Notes: generated by a model not told the origin, from the sequence alone. Positions 8,317-16,809 are shown, numbered from the stretch's first letter. The stretch: 64,000 nucleotides of DNA from Streptomyces buecherae (GCF_014295035.1 NZ_CP060404.1:662001-726000), one strand, 5' to 3'. Numbers and translations: made by a program.

Positions 8317-9599
8317 CCACGCTCCAGGGCTACTACGGCACCACACCCGCCGCCTGTGCGCACCACGAGGTCGACGACACGGACCGCAGCGTCCTGGAGA
8401 AGCTCCAGCGGGCGAACGCGTCCGCCGAGATCTGGTGGGACTCCCCGCCGCTGGACTTCCCCGCCTGGCGGGACACCGTCCTCGATCGCGCCCCCGACCC
8501 GCTGCTCCGGGCCCGGTGGGCCCGGCACTTCGAGCGGTTCATGGCCCTGGACGACCCGGAGCGCTCGCTGGTGCGCGGGGTGACGACCAACCCCTCGCTG
8601 GTGGCCAAGAGCGTGCTGAACGCGCCGCGGAAGTGGTCGCGCGAGGTGCGGCGGCAGGCGACGCAGCAACGGAAGTTCGACGCCGAGTCGGTGTTCCGGC
8701 TCATCTACCGGGGGGTCGTCGCCCAGTCCTCGCACGCGATGCTGCCGCTGTGGCAGCACACCGACGGCCGGTACGGCTGGGTCTCCGCCCAGCTCGACCC
8801 GCGCCTGATGTTCGACTGGCGCGGCATGCTCGCCGAGGCCCTGACGCTGACCGAGGTGAACCCCAACGTGATGGTCAAGGTGCCGGGCACGCCCGCCGGT
8901 TACGTGGTCATCAAGGAGCTGGTCAGCCGGGGCGTCTCGATCAACAACACGCTCACCTACACCGTGCCGCAGTTCCTCGAATGCGTGCGGGCGGTGGAGG
9001 AGGGGCGCGCGGTGGCGGAGCACGCCGGGATCGGCACCGACCGCTGGCGCGCCGTGATCACCCACATGATCGGCCGCTTCGGCTCCCAGGGCGACCTGCT
9101 CAGGGAGGCCGAGGAGTACGGGGTGGAGCTGGGCCCGCTGGACGTGCGCTGGGCCGAGGTGGCGGTGTTGAAGCAGATCACCCGGTTGCTCGGCGACGAG
9201 CACCACCCGGTGAAGATGCTGCTGTCGAGCCTGGAGGTGGAGGACCCCGCGGCGGCCCCCGGCGTGCTGAGCATGCACCTGGAACAGACCGCCGGCGCGG
9301 ACATCGTCTACACCTGCAAGCCCGCCTTCGTGGAGGCGGTCACGCGGCGCGAGGGCGAGCTGGCCCGGTTCGACCCGGAGGCCATCCGGCGCCCGGTCCC
9401 CGCCGACGTGCTGGCCCGGCTCAACCGACTGCCCTACTTCCGGTGCGCCGTCGAGCCGGGCGGCATGCGGCCGGAGCAGTTCGCCGACCACGGCGCCTTC
9501 GCCGCCACCCGTACCGAGGTGCACCGGAACACCTGCCGCCTCATCGACTTCGTCAGGCACCAGATCGACGAGCTGCCGGCCGGAGTGCGCGGCGGCTGA
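8313..9599 (+). CDS. Transaldolase-family enzyme
   Basis: A 428-residue TIM-barrel protein starting at GTG 8313 (GGAGG at 8301-8305), overlapping the HAD stop. Transaldolase landmarks are RGVTTNPSLVAKSV, the Schiff-base Lys strand NPNVMVKVPGTPAGY, GVSINNTLTYTVPQFLE, and a late SSLEVEDP segment. Transaldolases move a dihydroxyacetone unit between sugar phosphates such as sedoheptulose 7-phosphate and fructose 6-phosphate. This copy is longer than a typical actinobacterial Tal (about 370 residues), with extra N-terminal sequence. Its location in a sulfation operon argues for a specialised role, for instance building or tailoring an unusual sugar or ketol backbone; that role is inference. Confidence 0.88.
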   Translation: MTTLQGYYGTTPAACAHHEVDDTDRSVLEKLQRANASAEIWWDSPPLDFPAWRDTVLDRAPDPLLRARWARHFERFMALDDPERSLVRGVTTNPSLVAKSVLNAPRKWSREVRRQATQQRKFDAESVFRLIYRGVVAQSSHAMLPLWQHTDGRYGWVSAQLDPRLMFDWRGMLAEALTLTEVNPNVMVKVPGTPAGYVVIKELVSRGVSINNTLTYTVPQFLECVRAVEEGRAVAEHAGIGTDRWRAVITHMIGRFGSQGDLLREAEEYGVELGPLDVRWAEVAVLKQITRLLGDEHHPVKMLLSSLEVEDPAAAPGVLSMHLEQTAGADIVYTCKPAFVEAVTRREGELARFDPEAIRRPVPADVLARLNRLPYFRCAVEPGGMRPEQFADHGAFAATRTEVHRNTCRLIDFVRHQIDELPAGVRGG

Positions 9600-9709
9600 C
9601 CGGCCGCCCGCCCGCTCGGCCGCGCCCCGAGGCACGAGCCGCGGCCACGGCGGCGGCAGCAGCGGAAGGAACCCGGCGAAGGAACCCGGCGGAAGGAAGA
9701 GGAGGAAGG

Positions 9710-10858
9710 ATGTCACCGAAGGCCGCACAGCGCGAGAAGCCGCTGATCATGGTGGTGGGGTGCGGTGATCTGGGGTCGCGGCTGCTCACCATGCTGCTCC
9801 AGACGCCCGAGACCCAGCACGTGGTGATCACCGGCCGCGACGAGGAGAGGCTGACCCGGACGGCGAACCTCGCCCGGTTCACCGCCGCGAACCTGGGGCT
9901 CGTCGGGGAGGTGGGCGTCGAGCGGGTCGACCTCGAAGACGTCGACGCGACCGCCGAGACCCTGGCCCGGGTGCGCCCGGACATCGTCGTGATGACGGCG
10001 TCGCTCCAGTCCTGGCGGGTCATCACCCAGCTCCCCAGGGAGCACTTCGAGGCCCTGGACGAGGCGCAGTTCGGCCCCTGGCTGCCGATGCACCTCACGC
10101 TGAACCACCAGCTCGCGAAGGCCGTCCGGGAGTCCGGCACCGCGCCGGTGGTGCTCAACGCGGCGTTCCCCGACGCGGTGGGCCCGGTGCTGGACACGGT
10201 GGGCCTGGCCCCCACCGCGGGCATCGGCAACGTCGCCAACATCATCCCGGCACTGACCTTCGGCTTCGCCATCGAGGCCGGGGTCGCGCCGGCCGACGTG
10301 CGCGTACGCCTGATCGCCCAGCACTACTTCAGCCACTACGTGCCCCGGTTCGGCGACGAGGGCAACGGGCGCTACCACCTGTCGGCGACCGTGAACGGCG
10401 AACCCCTAGACGACATCCCGCACCGCGCGGTCTTCGCCCACCTCAGCGGGCGGCTGCGCAGGCTCGGTGGGGAGGCCGGCCAGTTGCTCACCGCCTCCTC
10501 GGCGATGCGGGTGGTGCACGCGCTGGCGGGCGGCGGCGAGCGGGCGGCGCACGCTCCCGCGCCGGGCGGGCTGCCTGGCGGCTACCCGGTGCGCGTCAAC
10601 GCCGGCGGCATCGCGCTGGACCTGCCCGCCGACGTGCCGCTCGACCTCGCCGTGGCCATCAACGAGGACTGCCAGCGCGCGGACGGCATCGACCGCGTCG
10701 ACGCCGACGGCACGGTCACCTTCTCCGCGCGCGAGATGTCCGTGATGAAGGAACTGCTGGGCTACGAGTGTCGGACGATGCGCCTGGAGGACAGCGGCGA
10801 GTGGGCGGAGGAACTGGGCGCCAAGTACCGCAAGTTCGCTGAGCGCGTCACCGCCTGA
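9710..10858 (+). CDS. Rossmann-fold NAD(P)-binding dehydrogenase-like protein
   Basis: A 382-residue protein starting at ATG 9710 after a very purine-rich ribosome binding region (GGAGGAAGG). The N-terminus is a clear dinucleotide fold (PLIMVVGCGDLGSRLLTML, GxGxxG) with VVITGRDEERL after beta-2, then DIVVMTASLQSW. The architecture recalls saccharopine dehydrogenase/opine-type reductases. The middle (VVLNAAFPDAVGPVL, GIGNVANIIPAL) and the C-terminal half do not match any family I can name with confidence. It sits between the transaldolase and the capsid-like gene in the same direction, so it may be the oxidoreductase of this pathway and a candidate cargo of the shell. Confidence 0.75.
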   Translation: MSPKAAQREKPLIMVVGCGDLGSRLLTMLLQTPETQHVVITGRDEERLTRTANLARFTAANLGLVGEVGVERVDLEDVDATAETLARVRPDIVVMTASLQSWRVITQLPREHFEALDEAQFGPWLPMHLTLNHQLAKAVRESGTAPVVLNAAFPDAVGPVLDTVGLAPTAGIGNVANIIPALTFGFAIEAGVAPADVRVRLIAQHYFSHYVPRFGDEGNGRYHLSATVNGEPLDDIPHRAVFAHLSGRLRRLGGEAGQLLTASSAMRVVHALAGGGERAAHAPAPGGLPGGYPVRVNAGGIALDLPADVPLDLAVAINEDCQRADGIDRVDADGTVTFSAREMSVMKELLGYECRTMRLEDSGEWAEELGAKYRKFAERVTA

Positions 10859-11032
10859 GGCGCGGAACGCCCCCGCGCTCCCCACCCGCCCGCACGCCGC
10901 CCCCGCGCCGCGCGGCCCGCCGCCCTGCCCGACACGCGCCCGGCACCGCCCGCGCGCCCCCGGCGCGCGCGTCCGGCCGTACCCGTGACCACCCGGTCGT
11001 CCACGATCCACCCGATGACGAAGGAGAACGCG

Positions 11033-11917
11033 ATGACCACCCAGCCCCTGGGCAGCGAGATCGAGATCGCCTACGAGGACGCGAACAACGAGAACCTCAC
11101 CCCCGGTGAGGACTTCGCGCGGGCCGTCGCCGCACGGACCGACGAGGACGAGGTCGTCGTCCCGTTCCAGGCGTACCTGCCCGCCTCGTTCCCGCTGCTG
11201 AAGACCCGCCCGCGCTACATGGTGCGGCACCTGCTGAAGGTGGGCCGGGTCCGCGACGGGAACGGCGCCTACCTGGAGGAGTTCACCCACACCGACCGGG
11301 GTCCCAGCGGCACGGCGTACCAGGCCACGCCGGAGTCCACCTTCAGCTCCGAGCTGCGGACAGCGCGGTTCACGGACGTGGAGATGACGCTGAACGTGCC
11401 GGTGGACTTCGTCCGCAGGCCCGGGTTGCTGGCCAGCTTCATCGACTACCGGATGTTCGTGCGCATGTGGACGCAGGAGAACGAGATACTCCTCTACGGC
11501 AGCAAGGACGGCCACGTCGAGGGCCTGATGAACATGAAGGGGCTGCGCAGGCAGACCGGCAGCGGGGACATCCACCGCGAACTGTCCCTCGCGGCCTGCG
11601 AGGTGGAGGAGACCGGCGGCTCCTGCGACGGCATCGTCGTCCACCCCGAGCTGTACTGGCTGGCCGCCGAGAGCGGCTTCCTAAACCGGTTCCGCAACGC
11701 GGGCGTGACGGTGTCGCGCACCAGGATGATGCCGCGCGGCAAGGCGCTGCTCGCGGACTTCCGGGCCGGGGCGACCCTGCTGAACCCGGGTGTGTCCACG
11801 CTGACGCTCAGCAAGGACCCGAAGGCGCCGGACCGCCGCGTCATCACCGCGCGCACCAGGCTGGGGCTCGCGGTGCACGTGCCGCAGCACTTCCTGCTGT
11901 ACAGCCACGAGGGGTGA
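11033..11917 (+). CDS. HK97-fold encapsulin-type shell protein (probable Family 3)
   Basis: A 294-residue protein starting at ATG 11033, 6 bases after AAGGAG. It reads as an HK97-type capsid subunit: an N-terminal segment, an extended E-loop at about residues 72-112 (YLEEFTHTDRGPSGTAY), a spine helix at 128-152 (RRPGLLASFIDYRMFVRMW), and the hallmark ENEILLYGSKDGHVEGLMN, the analogue of the 'NxxLLxGxGtgxxxGi' segment of phage major capsid proteins. An A-domain (CDGIVVHPELYWLAAESGF, then GKALLADFRAG) and a closing strand at 270-290 (ITARTRLGLAVHVPQHFLLY) follow. No portal, terminase, protease or tail gene is near, so it is not a prophage. Capsid-like proteins inside biosynthetic clusters are classed as Family 3 'natural product' encapsulins. 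The cargo is unknown; neighbouring enzymes are candidates. Confidence 0.85.
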   Translation: MTTQPLGSEIEIAYEDANNENLTPGEDFARAVAARTDEDEVVVPFQAYLPASFPLLKTRPRYMVRHLLKVGRVRDGNGAYLEEFTHTDRGPSGTAYQATPESTFSSELRTARFTDVEMTLNVPVDFVRRPGLLASFIDYRMFVRMWTQENEILLYGSKDGHVEGLMNMKGLRRQTGSGDIHRELSLAACEVEETGGSCDGIVVHPELYWLAAESGFLNRFRNAGVTVSRTRMMPRGKALLADFRAGATLLNPGVSTLTLSKDPKAPDRRVITARTRLGLAVHVPQHFLLYSHEG

Positions 11918-12840
11918 GCGGCGCGGTGCCGGAGGAGAAACTGCGTGTCCTGTACATCACGGGCATGATGCGGTGCGGCAGCACCTTCGTCGGCAACGTC
12001 CTGAACGAGATGCCCGGGGCGGTACACATCGGCGAGCGGTACTTCCTGTGGAAGAACGCGCTGCTCAGGGACGGCACGAACACCCTGTGTGGCTGCGGGC
12101 GCGACCTGCTGGAGTGCGAGGTGTGGTCCGGCCGGCTGCGGGACCCCGGCGGGTGGAAGGCCCGACGGCTGTGGGACCTGCAACAGCGCTTCCTGCGCAC
12201 CCGGCACACCGCGCCACGGCTGGCGGAGCTACGCGGCCACCGCGACCCACCGCCCGAGGTCGCGGAGCTGGGCGACGCGATAGCCAACACCCTGCGCGGG
12301 GTCGCCGAGGCCAGCGGCGCCCCGCTGGTCATCGACAGTTCCAAGAACGCGGCCGACGCCGCCGTGCTCGCCCGGCGCCCGGACCTCGACGTCCGGCTGC
12401 TGCACCTGGTGCGCGACCCACGGGCCACGGTGACGTCCTACCTGGCGCCCAAGGACTACCTGGAGCGGATGAGCGCGGCGCGGACCCTGTCCTACTGGGC
12501 CGCGTTCAACGTGGCGTCCGAGGCCGTCGGCGGCACGCTCGGCGACAGGCGCTACCTGCGGCTGCGGTACGAGGACTTCACGCGCGCCCCGCGCCCGGCC
12601 ATCGACGAGATCGCCCGGTTCGCCGGCACCGAGGACACCTCGGCGATCGACTTCGCGTCCGAGCGGTCCGTCGTGCTCGGCACCAACCACACGGTCACCG
12701 GCAATCCCGACCGCCTCCGGCAGGGCACGATCGAGATCAGGACGACCGAGCCGTGGCGGGAGACCATGTCGACGCCGGGCCGGACGGCCGCCTACGCCGG
12801 CGTGGCGCCGCTCATGCTCAGGTACGGGTACCACCGGTAG
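11914..12840 (+). CDS. PAPS-dependent sulfotransferase
   Basis: A 308-residue protein starting at GTG 11914, overlapping the shell gene's stop by GTGA; GTG 11926 is an alternative. The 5'-phosphosulfate-binding loop is VLYITGMMRCGSTFVGN (residues 12-28). The 3'-phosphate-binding strand is LHLVRDPRATVTSYL near 165-180, with catalytic-type VIDSSKNAADA upstream. These are the standard motifs of the Sulfotransfer superfamily, and the ending in a conserved ALA-type helix with a RYGY tail resembles bacterial members. It transfers sulfuryl from PAPS (made by CysC/D/N of the same operon) to an unknown hydroxyl or amine. Translational coupling to the shell gene makes it the strongest cargo candidate, although no separate targeting peptide is obvious. 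Confidence 0.9.
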   Translation: MSGAVPEEKLRVLYITGMMRCGSTFVGNVLNEMPGAVHIGERYFLWKNALLRDGTNTLCGCGRDLLECEVWSGRLRDPGGWKARRLWDLQQRFLRTRHTAPRLAELRGHRDPPPEVAELGDAIANTLRGVAEASGAPLVIDSSKNAADAAVLARRPDLDVRLLHLVRDPRATVTSYLAPKDYLERMSAARTLSYWAAFNVASEAVGGTLGDRRYLRLRYEDFTRAPRPAIDEIARFAGTEDTSAIDFASERSVVLGTNHTVTGNPDRLRQGTIEIRTTEPWRETMSTPGRTAAYAGVAPLMLRYGYHR

Positions 12841-12870
12841 CGACCGCCGCCGTCTGGGACCCGTGACCAG

Positions 12871-12901
12871 CGGCGGGCCGGGCCACGCGCCCGGCCCGCC
12901 G
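12871..12901. terminator. Bidirectional hairpin ending the sulfation operon and the MFS gene
   Basis: CGGCGGGCCGGG (12871-12882) pairs perfectly with 12890-12901 across a 7-base loop, between convergent genes. Confidence 0.78.
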
Positions 12902-12985
12902 TCGCATGGCCCCGTTCGGCAGGCCGGCCGGTCGCGCGGGGGTCGGCCGCGCCGTGGGCGGGAGCCGACCGGGTGGTCGCGGCGG

Positions 12986-14341
12986 TCAGCCGCGCCCCCG
13001 GTCGGCCGGGCCGCGCGCCCCGTGCGCGGACCGGGAGCCATCGGCACCGGCCCGGACGGCCTCGGGGGCGGGCGGCGCGCTGCCCTGGCTCTCCGGGGCG
13101 CGGGCGGGTTCGCGCGCCACCCGGTAGGTGGTCCAGGCGAGGGTTAGGACCGCGAGAACGGCGGTCAGCACCAGCAACGCGCTCACGGACAGCGCGTGTT
13201 CGGCGACCGCCAGCAGGTACGGCGCGCCGAAGCCGAGGTAGGCGATGGCCTGGAAGACGGCGGTCAGCCTGCCCAGGTTCTCCGGGCCCGCCATGCGCTG
13301 CACCTCCATCAGGCCGTACACCAGGCAGCAGCCGTACCCCGCGCCCAGTACGAGCGCCGCCGCCGCGACCAGCCACCAGCGCGCGTCCGCGGCGGCGATC
13401 GCGCCGAGCACCAGTCCGACGACCACGATGCCCAGCGCGGTGGCGATCAGGTACGGCTTGTCGGGGCGGCTGACCCGGCGCGCGAGCGGCTGCACGAGGA
13501 TGCCGGCGACCATGGTCAGGGCGGTGACCACCGCGCTGAACAGCAGCGCGTCATCGCCCAGCTCCTCTCGTACCAGGCCGGGCAGATAGGCGAGCGCGAT
13601 CGACGACGCGCCGAAGACCCACGGGGCCAGCGGCACCACCACGAGGCGGAAGCGGCGACCGCTCTCCCGGGACAGGCGCGGCCGGGCCCACAGCACGGTG
13701 TCCGCCTCCGCCTGCCGGGTCTCCGGGGCGCGCAGCACCAGCGGCAGGGCGACGAGGGCGAGCAGCACGTGCGGGACGTAGGAGGTGACGATCGGATGGG
13801 GCGCCCACTGCGCCAGCAGCCCGGCGACGAGCGGGCCCACCGCGAAGCCGGTGGTCATGCCGATCGTCGCGCGCCGGGCCCCGACGTGGGCGTCCTGGCC
13901 GGAGCCGTGGACCGTCAGCTCCTTGATCCACGCGGTGCCGGCGCTGAACGCCGCCCCGCTGGCGACACCGGCGACCAGCCGCCCGACGAACAACCAGGCC
14001 AGCCCCGAGTCCGCCAGCATCAGCAGGCCACTGGCCAGCGCCGAGACACCCAGCGCGGGTGCCAGCATGCGGCGGCGCCCGTACCGGTCGGACAGCGGGC
14101 CGCCCAGCAACAGCCCGGGAATCAGCCCGATCGCGTAGAGGGCGTACGTGGCCTGCACCGTCGCCGTGGAAACGCCCAGCTCGGAGCGGTACATCAGCAG
14201 CAGCGGCGCGAACTGGTTGGCTCCCCAGCCGACAGCGGCGACCCCCAGGGCGATCGCCAGCCAGGCGCGTCCGCCGGCCCCGGGAGGCCGGGCCTGACTG
14301 GCCGGTGGTTCACGGTCGACACGCGTTGTCTGATCGGTCAT
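12986..14341 (-). CDS. MFS transporter (drug/metabolite exporter type)
   Basis: A 451-residue integral membrane protein. The start MTDQTTRV is the ATG complementary to 14339-14341; the frame stays open further upstream but would run through the divergent promoter. About 12 hydrophobic segments can be counted. The MFS loop signature LSDRYGRRRM lies between TM2 and TM3, and MYRSELGVSTATVQATYALY precedes it. The family moves small molecules by proton antiport. It converges on the sulfotransferase and could export that pathway's product, but it is divergently paired with a GlxA-type regulator and may belong to that unit instead. Confidence 0.9.
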   Translation of the reverse strand: MTDQTTRVDREPPASQARPPGAGGRAWLAIALGVAAVGWGANQFAPLLLMYRSELGVSTATVQATYALYAIGLIPGLLLGGPLSDRYGRRRMLAPALGVSALASGLLMLADSGLAWLFVGRLVAGVASGAAFSAGTAWIKELTVHGSGQDAHVGARRATIGMTTGFAVGPLVAGLLAQWAPHPIVTSYVPHVLLALVALPLVLRAPETRQAEADTVLWARPRLSRESGRRFRLVVVPLAPWVFGASSIALAYLPGLVREELGDDALLFSAVVTALTMVAGILVQPLARRVSRPDKPYLIATALGIVVVGLVLGAIAAADARWWLVAAAALVLGAGYGCCLVYGLMEVQRMAGPENLGRLTAVFQAIAYLGFGAPYLLAVAEHALSVSALLVLTAVLAVLTLAWTTYRVAREPARAPESQGSAPPAPEAVRAGADGSRSAHGARGPADRGRG

Positions 14342-14411
14342 ATACCGACAGTGACGGCGCCCACCACTCCTCGCAATGGGCCGGAATGCCAACACGCGTA
14401 CAATTTGGGCC
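14342..14411. promoter_or_regulatory. Divergent promoter region of MFS and GlxA-like genes
   Basis: Seventy bases separate the two divergent starts. TACAAT at 14399-14404 resembles a -10 element only 7 bases before the GlxA-like ATG, which would give a nearly leaderless transcript. No clear -35 element is seen. Confidence 0.35.
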
Positions 14412-15536
14412 ATGACCTCCGTGGCTCTGGCCGTAGTCGACGGGATGCCCCTGTTCGAGCTGTCCATTCCCTGCACGATCTTCGGCCCCGGCAATCCGGA
14501 AGCGGTCGGCGCGGGCTACGAGCTGACCGTCTGCGCCCCGCCGGGGGCCATGATCGGCGGCTGGCTGCGCGCCGAGACCTCACATCGGCTGGACGACCTG
14601 GTGAAGGCCGACACGGTGATCGTGCCGGCCTGCGACGACGCCATGGACCAGCCGCCCGCCGACCTGGTGGAGGCCGTCCGCGCGGCTCACGAACGGGGCG
14701 CGCGCATCGCCTCCATCTGCACGGGCGCGTTCGTACTGGCCGCCGCCGGACTCCTCACCGGTCGCCGCGCCACCACCCACTGGATGTACGCGCCGAGGCT
14801 CGCCGAGTCCTACCCGGACGTCGAGGTGGATCCCGATGTGCTCTACATCGACGACGGTGACGTGCTGACGGCGGCGGGGCAGGCCGCGGGGATCGACCTG
14901 TGCCTGCACATGGTGCGTACCGACCACGGGGCCGCCACGGCCAACCGGCTCGCGCGACGACTGGTGGTGGCCCCGCACCGGGCCGGCGGCCAGGCACAGT
15001 TCGTCGCGACCCCGCTCCCCGGCCCGGACGACGGCGCGCCCAGTACGAACCGGCACGACCTGGCCGGGCTGCTGGAGCGGACGCTGGAGCACCTGGACGA
15101 GCCGGTCACGGTCGCGGTGCTGGCCCGCAGGGCCGGTATGAGCCCGCGCCACTTCACCCGCCGGTTCGCCGCCGTCACCGGCACCAGCCCGCTGCAGTGG
15201 CTGCTCACCCAGCGCGTCCGCCGCGCCCAGGAACTGCTGGAGGTCACGGACGACAGCGTCGACCGGATCGCGGAGCGCGTGGGCATCGGCACCCCGACGA
15301 CCCTGCGCCGGCACTTCCACCGCATCGTCGGCGTCTCCCCCATCGCCTACCGACGCGCGTTCACCGAGGCCCGCGGCCTGCGCCCGCCCACCACCCCACC
15401 CGCGCCGCCACCGGGCAGGGCCGCCACGACCGGTGCCACGGCGTCCGGGGCCACCGCATCCGGGGCGGACGCCGCCACCCGTGCCGCCCCGCGCACCGGC
15501 GCTCCGGCCGACCCCGCGCCGGCCCGTACGACCTGA
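14412..15536 (+). CDS. GlxA-type transcriptional regulator (DJ-1/PfpI domain + AraC HTH)
   Basis: A 374-residue protein starting at ATG 14412. Residues 1-175 form a DJ-1/PfpI-like domain (SVALAVVDGMPLFELSIPC; nucleophile-elbow Cys in SICTGAFVLAAAG; TTHWMYAPRLAE). Residues about 215-320 hold two AraC-type helix-turn-helix motifs (TVAVLARRAGMSPRHFTRRF and IAERVGIGTPTTLRRHFHR). The last 50 residues are a disordered Ala/Pro/Thr tail with an ATASG repeat. GlxA proteins are DNA-binding activators or repressors that bind small ligands through the DJ-1 domain. Divergent orientation suggests control of the MFS exporter. Confidence 0.92.
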   Translation: MTSVALAVVDGMPLFELSIPCTIFGPGNPEAVGAGYELTVCAPPGAMIGGWLRAETSHRLDDLVKADTVIVPACDDAMDQPPADLVEAVRAAHERGARIASICTGAFVLAAAGLLTGRRATTHWMYAPRLAESYPDVEVDPDVLYIDDGDVLTAAGQAAGIDLCLHMVRTDHGAATANRLARRLVVAPHRAGGQAQFVATPLPGPDDGAPSTNRHDLAGLLERTLEHLDEPVTVAVLARRAGMSPRHFTRRFAAVTGTSPLQWLLTQRVRRAQELLEVTDDSVDRIAERVGIGTPTTLRRHFHRIVGVSPIAYRRAFTEARGLRPPTTPPAPPPGRAATTGATASGATASGADAATRAAPRTGAPADPAPARTT

Positions 15537-15767
15537 CCGCGATCAGCCCCCTGGCCCTCCGGGTCCGGCCCGCGGCCTCACGGCCAGGACCTCGCCCAGA
15601 GCTTCGTGCCACCGCCCAGCATGTGTCCATGGGCCGTTGGCTCGGTTGCGTAGCAGGCATTGGGTCCCGGTCGCGGTCGCGTACCGCGAGCGGGACGGGT
15701 CCCGGGCGGGGCACGCGATCCTGGGTTCACCGAGGACAGCCGGGACTCTCATCATGGAGCGGAGCCC

Positions 15768-16280
15768 ATGCGTCAGAAGCTCTTCACAGGCCGCCCGGGT
15801 ATCTTCGGCGTACTCCTCGCGCCGGGTGTGGCACTGCTGCTGACGGGGTGCGGGAGCGACGGGACGGACAAGTCCGCCCCGGAGCAACCGAGCGCGGCCC
15901 GAACGTCGGCGAGCACAGCAGCGCGTTCACCGGGCCCGAGCACGACGCCGACCCAGAGTCCGACCAGTTCGCCCCCGCCCCGCCCTACCGGTGAAAGTCT
16001 CCCGTCGGAGCCGGCTACGAGCGCGAGCGACTTCGTCGAGGAGGCGTTTGGCGCGGCGCGCGTCGGCGCCCTTCAAAGCGGCCTGCGCTTCATCGATCCG
16101 GCGCTCGGCGCGCCCGAGGACCTGGCCAAGGCCGATGCGCAGTGTGTCGACCTCCAGCGGAACGTCGACAAGCCGGACGAGGTCGCCGCACGGCGGTTCA
16201 GCACCGGGAACCACAAGGTGACCGAGGCCGACGGTAAGCGGATCAACACGCTGTTGCGCCACATCTACTGCGGTCGATGA
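15768..16280 (+). CDS. Small secreted lipoprotein of unknown function
   Basis: A 170-residue protein starting at ATG 15768 (GGAG at 15761). It has a lipoprotein signal: basic N-terminus MRQKLFTGR, a hydrophobic stretch, and lipobox LLLTGCGS with the modified Cys near residue 28. A Ser/Thr/Pro-rich linker follows (about residues 35-85), then a compact domain of about 85 residues ending in a conserved-looking RINTLLRHIYCGR. It is probably anchored outside the membrane. I do not recognise the domain. Confidence 0.82.
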   Translation: MRQKLFTGRPGIFGVLLAPGVALLLTGCGSDGTDKSAPEQPSAARTSASTAARSPGPSTTPTQSPTSSPPPRPTGESLPSEPATSASDFVEEAFGAARVGALQSGLRFIDPALGAPEDLAKADAQCVDLQRNVDKPDEVAARRFSTGNHKVTEADGKRINTLLRHIYCGR

Positions 16281-16477
16281 CCGTTGCCCGTGGCCGAGCG
16301 GGGCAGACCCGCTTGGGGCCCAATGCCCTTGCAGGGCCAGCCATCCCCTCGTGCCTCTTCGATCTCGGCTTCGACGGCTTCCTCGTGGTCGGCGTACAGG
16401 TCGACATGCAGAGACCCCGCGCCGGCGTGACAGCGCGGGTTCCCGGCATGGGCTGGTCCCGCAAGGCGGTCGCACAT
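16265..16477 (-). CDS. Candidate 70-residue small protein
   Basis: A reverse-strand frame with a strong ribosome binding site GAGGGGAG placed 4 bases before its ATG (complement of 16475-16477). It has mostly G/C third positions and an acidic core (SLHVDLYADHEEAVEAEIEE) that looks more protein-like than the shadow frames nearby. It overlaps the end of the lipoprotein gene by 16 bases, tail to tail. No family recognised; it could still be a chance frame. Confidence 0.4.
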   Translation of the reverse strand: MCDRLAGPAHAGNPRCHAGAGSLHVDLYADHEEAVEAEIEEARGDGWPCKGIGPQAGLPRSATGNGHRPQ

Positions 16478-16809
16478 GGCACTCCCCTCGACACGGGACC
16501 GATCCCCAGGCTCCCCGGCTCCGGCCCCGCTCCTGGTCCTGGCCCCGGTCCTGGTCCTGATCCTGATTTCGAGTGAGCCAGTCGCTCGGCCTCCCAGCCG
16601 TCCATCCATGGCACGTGGCCGCGAGCTCTTGACCGATAAGTCCCGTAGCGCCACGGGCGCATCGCGTGAGGGGCGCTTGCGCGTACTGCGTAGGTCGCTA
16701 ATATTTAGCCGCCGGCAACTATTGTTCGGCGCAGGAGGCACCCGCTCTTCCGCACCACTCGACTCCGACTCGTGACGGTGTGCTGGGCGTCGCAAGCGAG
16801 GAGCATCTG
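16478..16809. other. Intergenic region upstream of rsbR
   Basis: About 330 bases. The segment 16529-16566 is a low-complexity run of CCTGGTCCTG-type repeats. An AT-rich inverted repeat GCTAATATTTAGC (16697-16709), unusual in this GC-rich setting, lies about 100 bases before the rsbR start and may mark its promoter. GAGGAG at 16798-16803 is the rsbR ribosome binding site. Confidence 0.45.

Noticed and set aside
11033..11917. Capsid-like gene as a prophage remnant
   Set aside because: No portal, terminase, protease, tail, integrase or lysis gene lies nearby; the gene is coupled to metabolic enzymes in an operon.
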